Below, one piece after another: positions 19,845-20,077 of a DNA stretch of 20,077 bases (position 1 is the stretch's first letter; the number at the start of each line of letters is the position of its first letter). Made by a program: the position numbers and the translations under genes. A model generated the notes under the pieces. That model had not been told where the DNA came from. It was given only the letters and a program-made list of their open reading frames with translations, and did not search any database. Location of the stretch: contig NXFV01000192.1 of assembly GCA_002803225.1 (NCBI GenBank), positions 1-20,077 on the forward strand, written 5' to 3'. The DNA is from Gamarada debralockiae (lineage: Eukaryota > Ascomycota > Leotiomycetes > Helotiales > Hyphodiscaceae).

Positions 19845-20077
19845 GACAAATGGCCCAAGGACAAACGGCCGGGACAGATGGCTGAGGACAAATGACCCAA
19901 TACGTTGTGACCGGGACGAATGGCCTAAGACAAATGGCCTAGGACAAAGGGCCCGGACAAACGGCCTAGGACAAATGGCCTGGGTCATTTGTCCTGGGCC
20001 GTTCGTCTTAGGCCGTTTGTCCCGGTCACAACGTAGTCCTAGGGGAAAATTCCTGGGACACTATAGCTCCTAGGAAA
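19845..20077. repeat. array of ~13-bp units (GGACAAATGGCC and variants) forming a large inverted repeat
   Basis: At least nine plus-sense units (GGACAAAYGGCC-like) follow at 12-14-bp steps from about 19845 to 19979, with one longer gap at about 19897-19912. Units in the opposite sense (GGCCRTTTGTCC-like) start at about 19985. The segments 19901-19951 and 19985-20035 are inverted copies of about 51 bp with roughly seven mismatches by eye, mostly C/T or A/G, so a long hairpin with a ~33-nt loop is possible. The array reaches the window edge and is presumably longer. No coding function is apparent. Confidence 0.85.

Noticed and set aside
19628..19988. Two minus-strand ORFs of 82-90 codons
   Set aside because: They translate the repeat array (recurrent RPFVLG-like units) and show no independent coding signal.
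19845..20077. CRISPR-like array
   Set aside because: Units are contiguous and inverted without unique spacers, and the genome is fungal.

Overview
This window looks like the nuclear DNA of a filamentous ascomycete (Pezizomycotina, perhaps a eurotiomycete). The evidence is short introns of about 50-130 nt with GTRNGT donors and CTRAC branch sites, NACHT/WD40 and HET-domain genes, a Tc1-like transposase tail, and several genes decayed in a way that resembles repeat-induced point mutation (RIP). Everything here was read by eye. Family names rest on recognised motifs, not on database searches.

Layout. (1) 1-3054, minus strand: an apparently intact NLR/STAND receptor (SIR2-like NADase, then NACHT, then WD40) that runs off the left edge. 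Two introns can be placed. (2) 3055-4205: non-coding space ahead of 4206-4487, which is only the first ~94 codons of an AAA-ATPase-like gene. That fragment abuts, tail to tail, the cut 3' end of a minus-strand SNF2-type helicase pseudogene (7305-4507). The helicase holds one reading frame for most of its length but carries seven nonsense codons outside its likely introns. (3) 7306-9066: no convincing gene. (4) 9067-9974: the N-terminal half of a protein-kinase-like gene, with one frameshift and a break right after the HxD motif. (5) 10541-11405 and 12314-13340: the two best intact metabolic genes, a probable ABM-type (dimeric alpha/beta barrel) protein with three exons and a classical short-chain dehydrogenase/reductase with three exons. 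(6) 13425-13590: the 3' end of a Tc1/mariner-like transposase. (7) 14593-16896, minus strand: a pile of gene relics. These are a lysyl-tRNA-synthetase-like C-terminus, an unassigned ORF, a NACHT fragment and a HET-domain gene whose start codon reads ATA and which contains TAG codons. (8) 16900-19680: AT-rich and poorly coding sequence with a few unassigned open frames. (9) 19704-20077: a dense array of about 13-bp units (GGACAAATGGCC and variants) that folds into a large inverted repeat and continues past the right edge.

Overall this is an accessory, rearranged region. It has one live-looking innate-immunity receptor, at least one dead receptor or allorecognition gene, and two intact enzyme genes between relics. 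The most interesting points are the SIR2-NACHT-WD40 architecture, which parallels bacterial SIR2-STAND defence proteins, the frame-preserving nonsense decay in two genes, and the self-complementary repeat at the right end.
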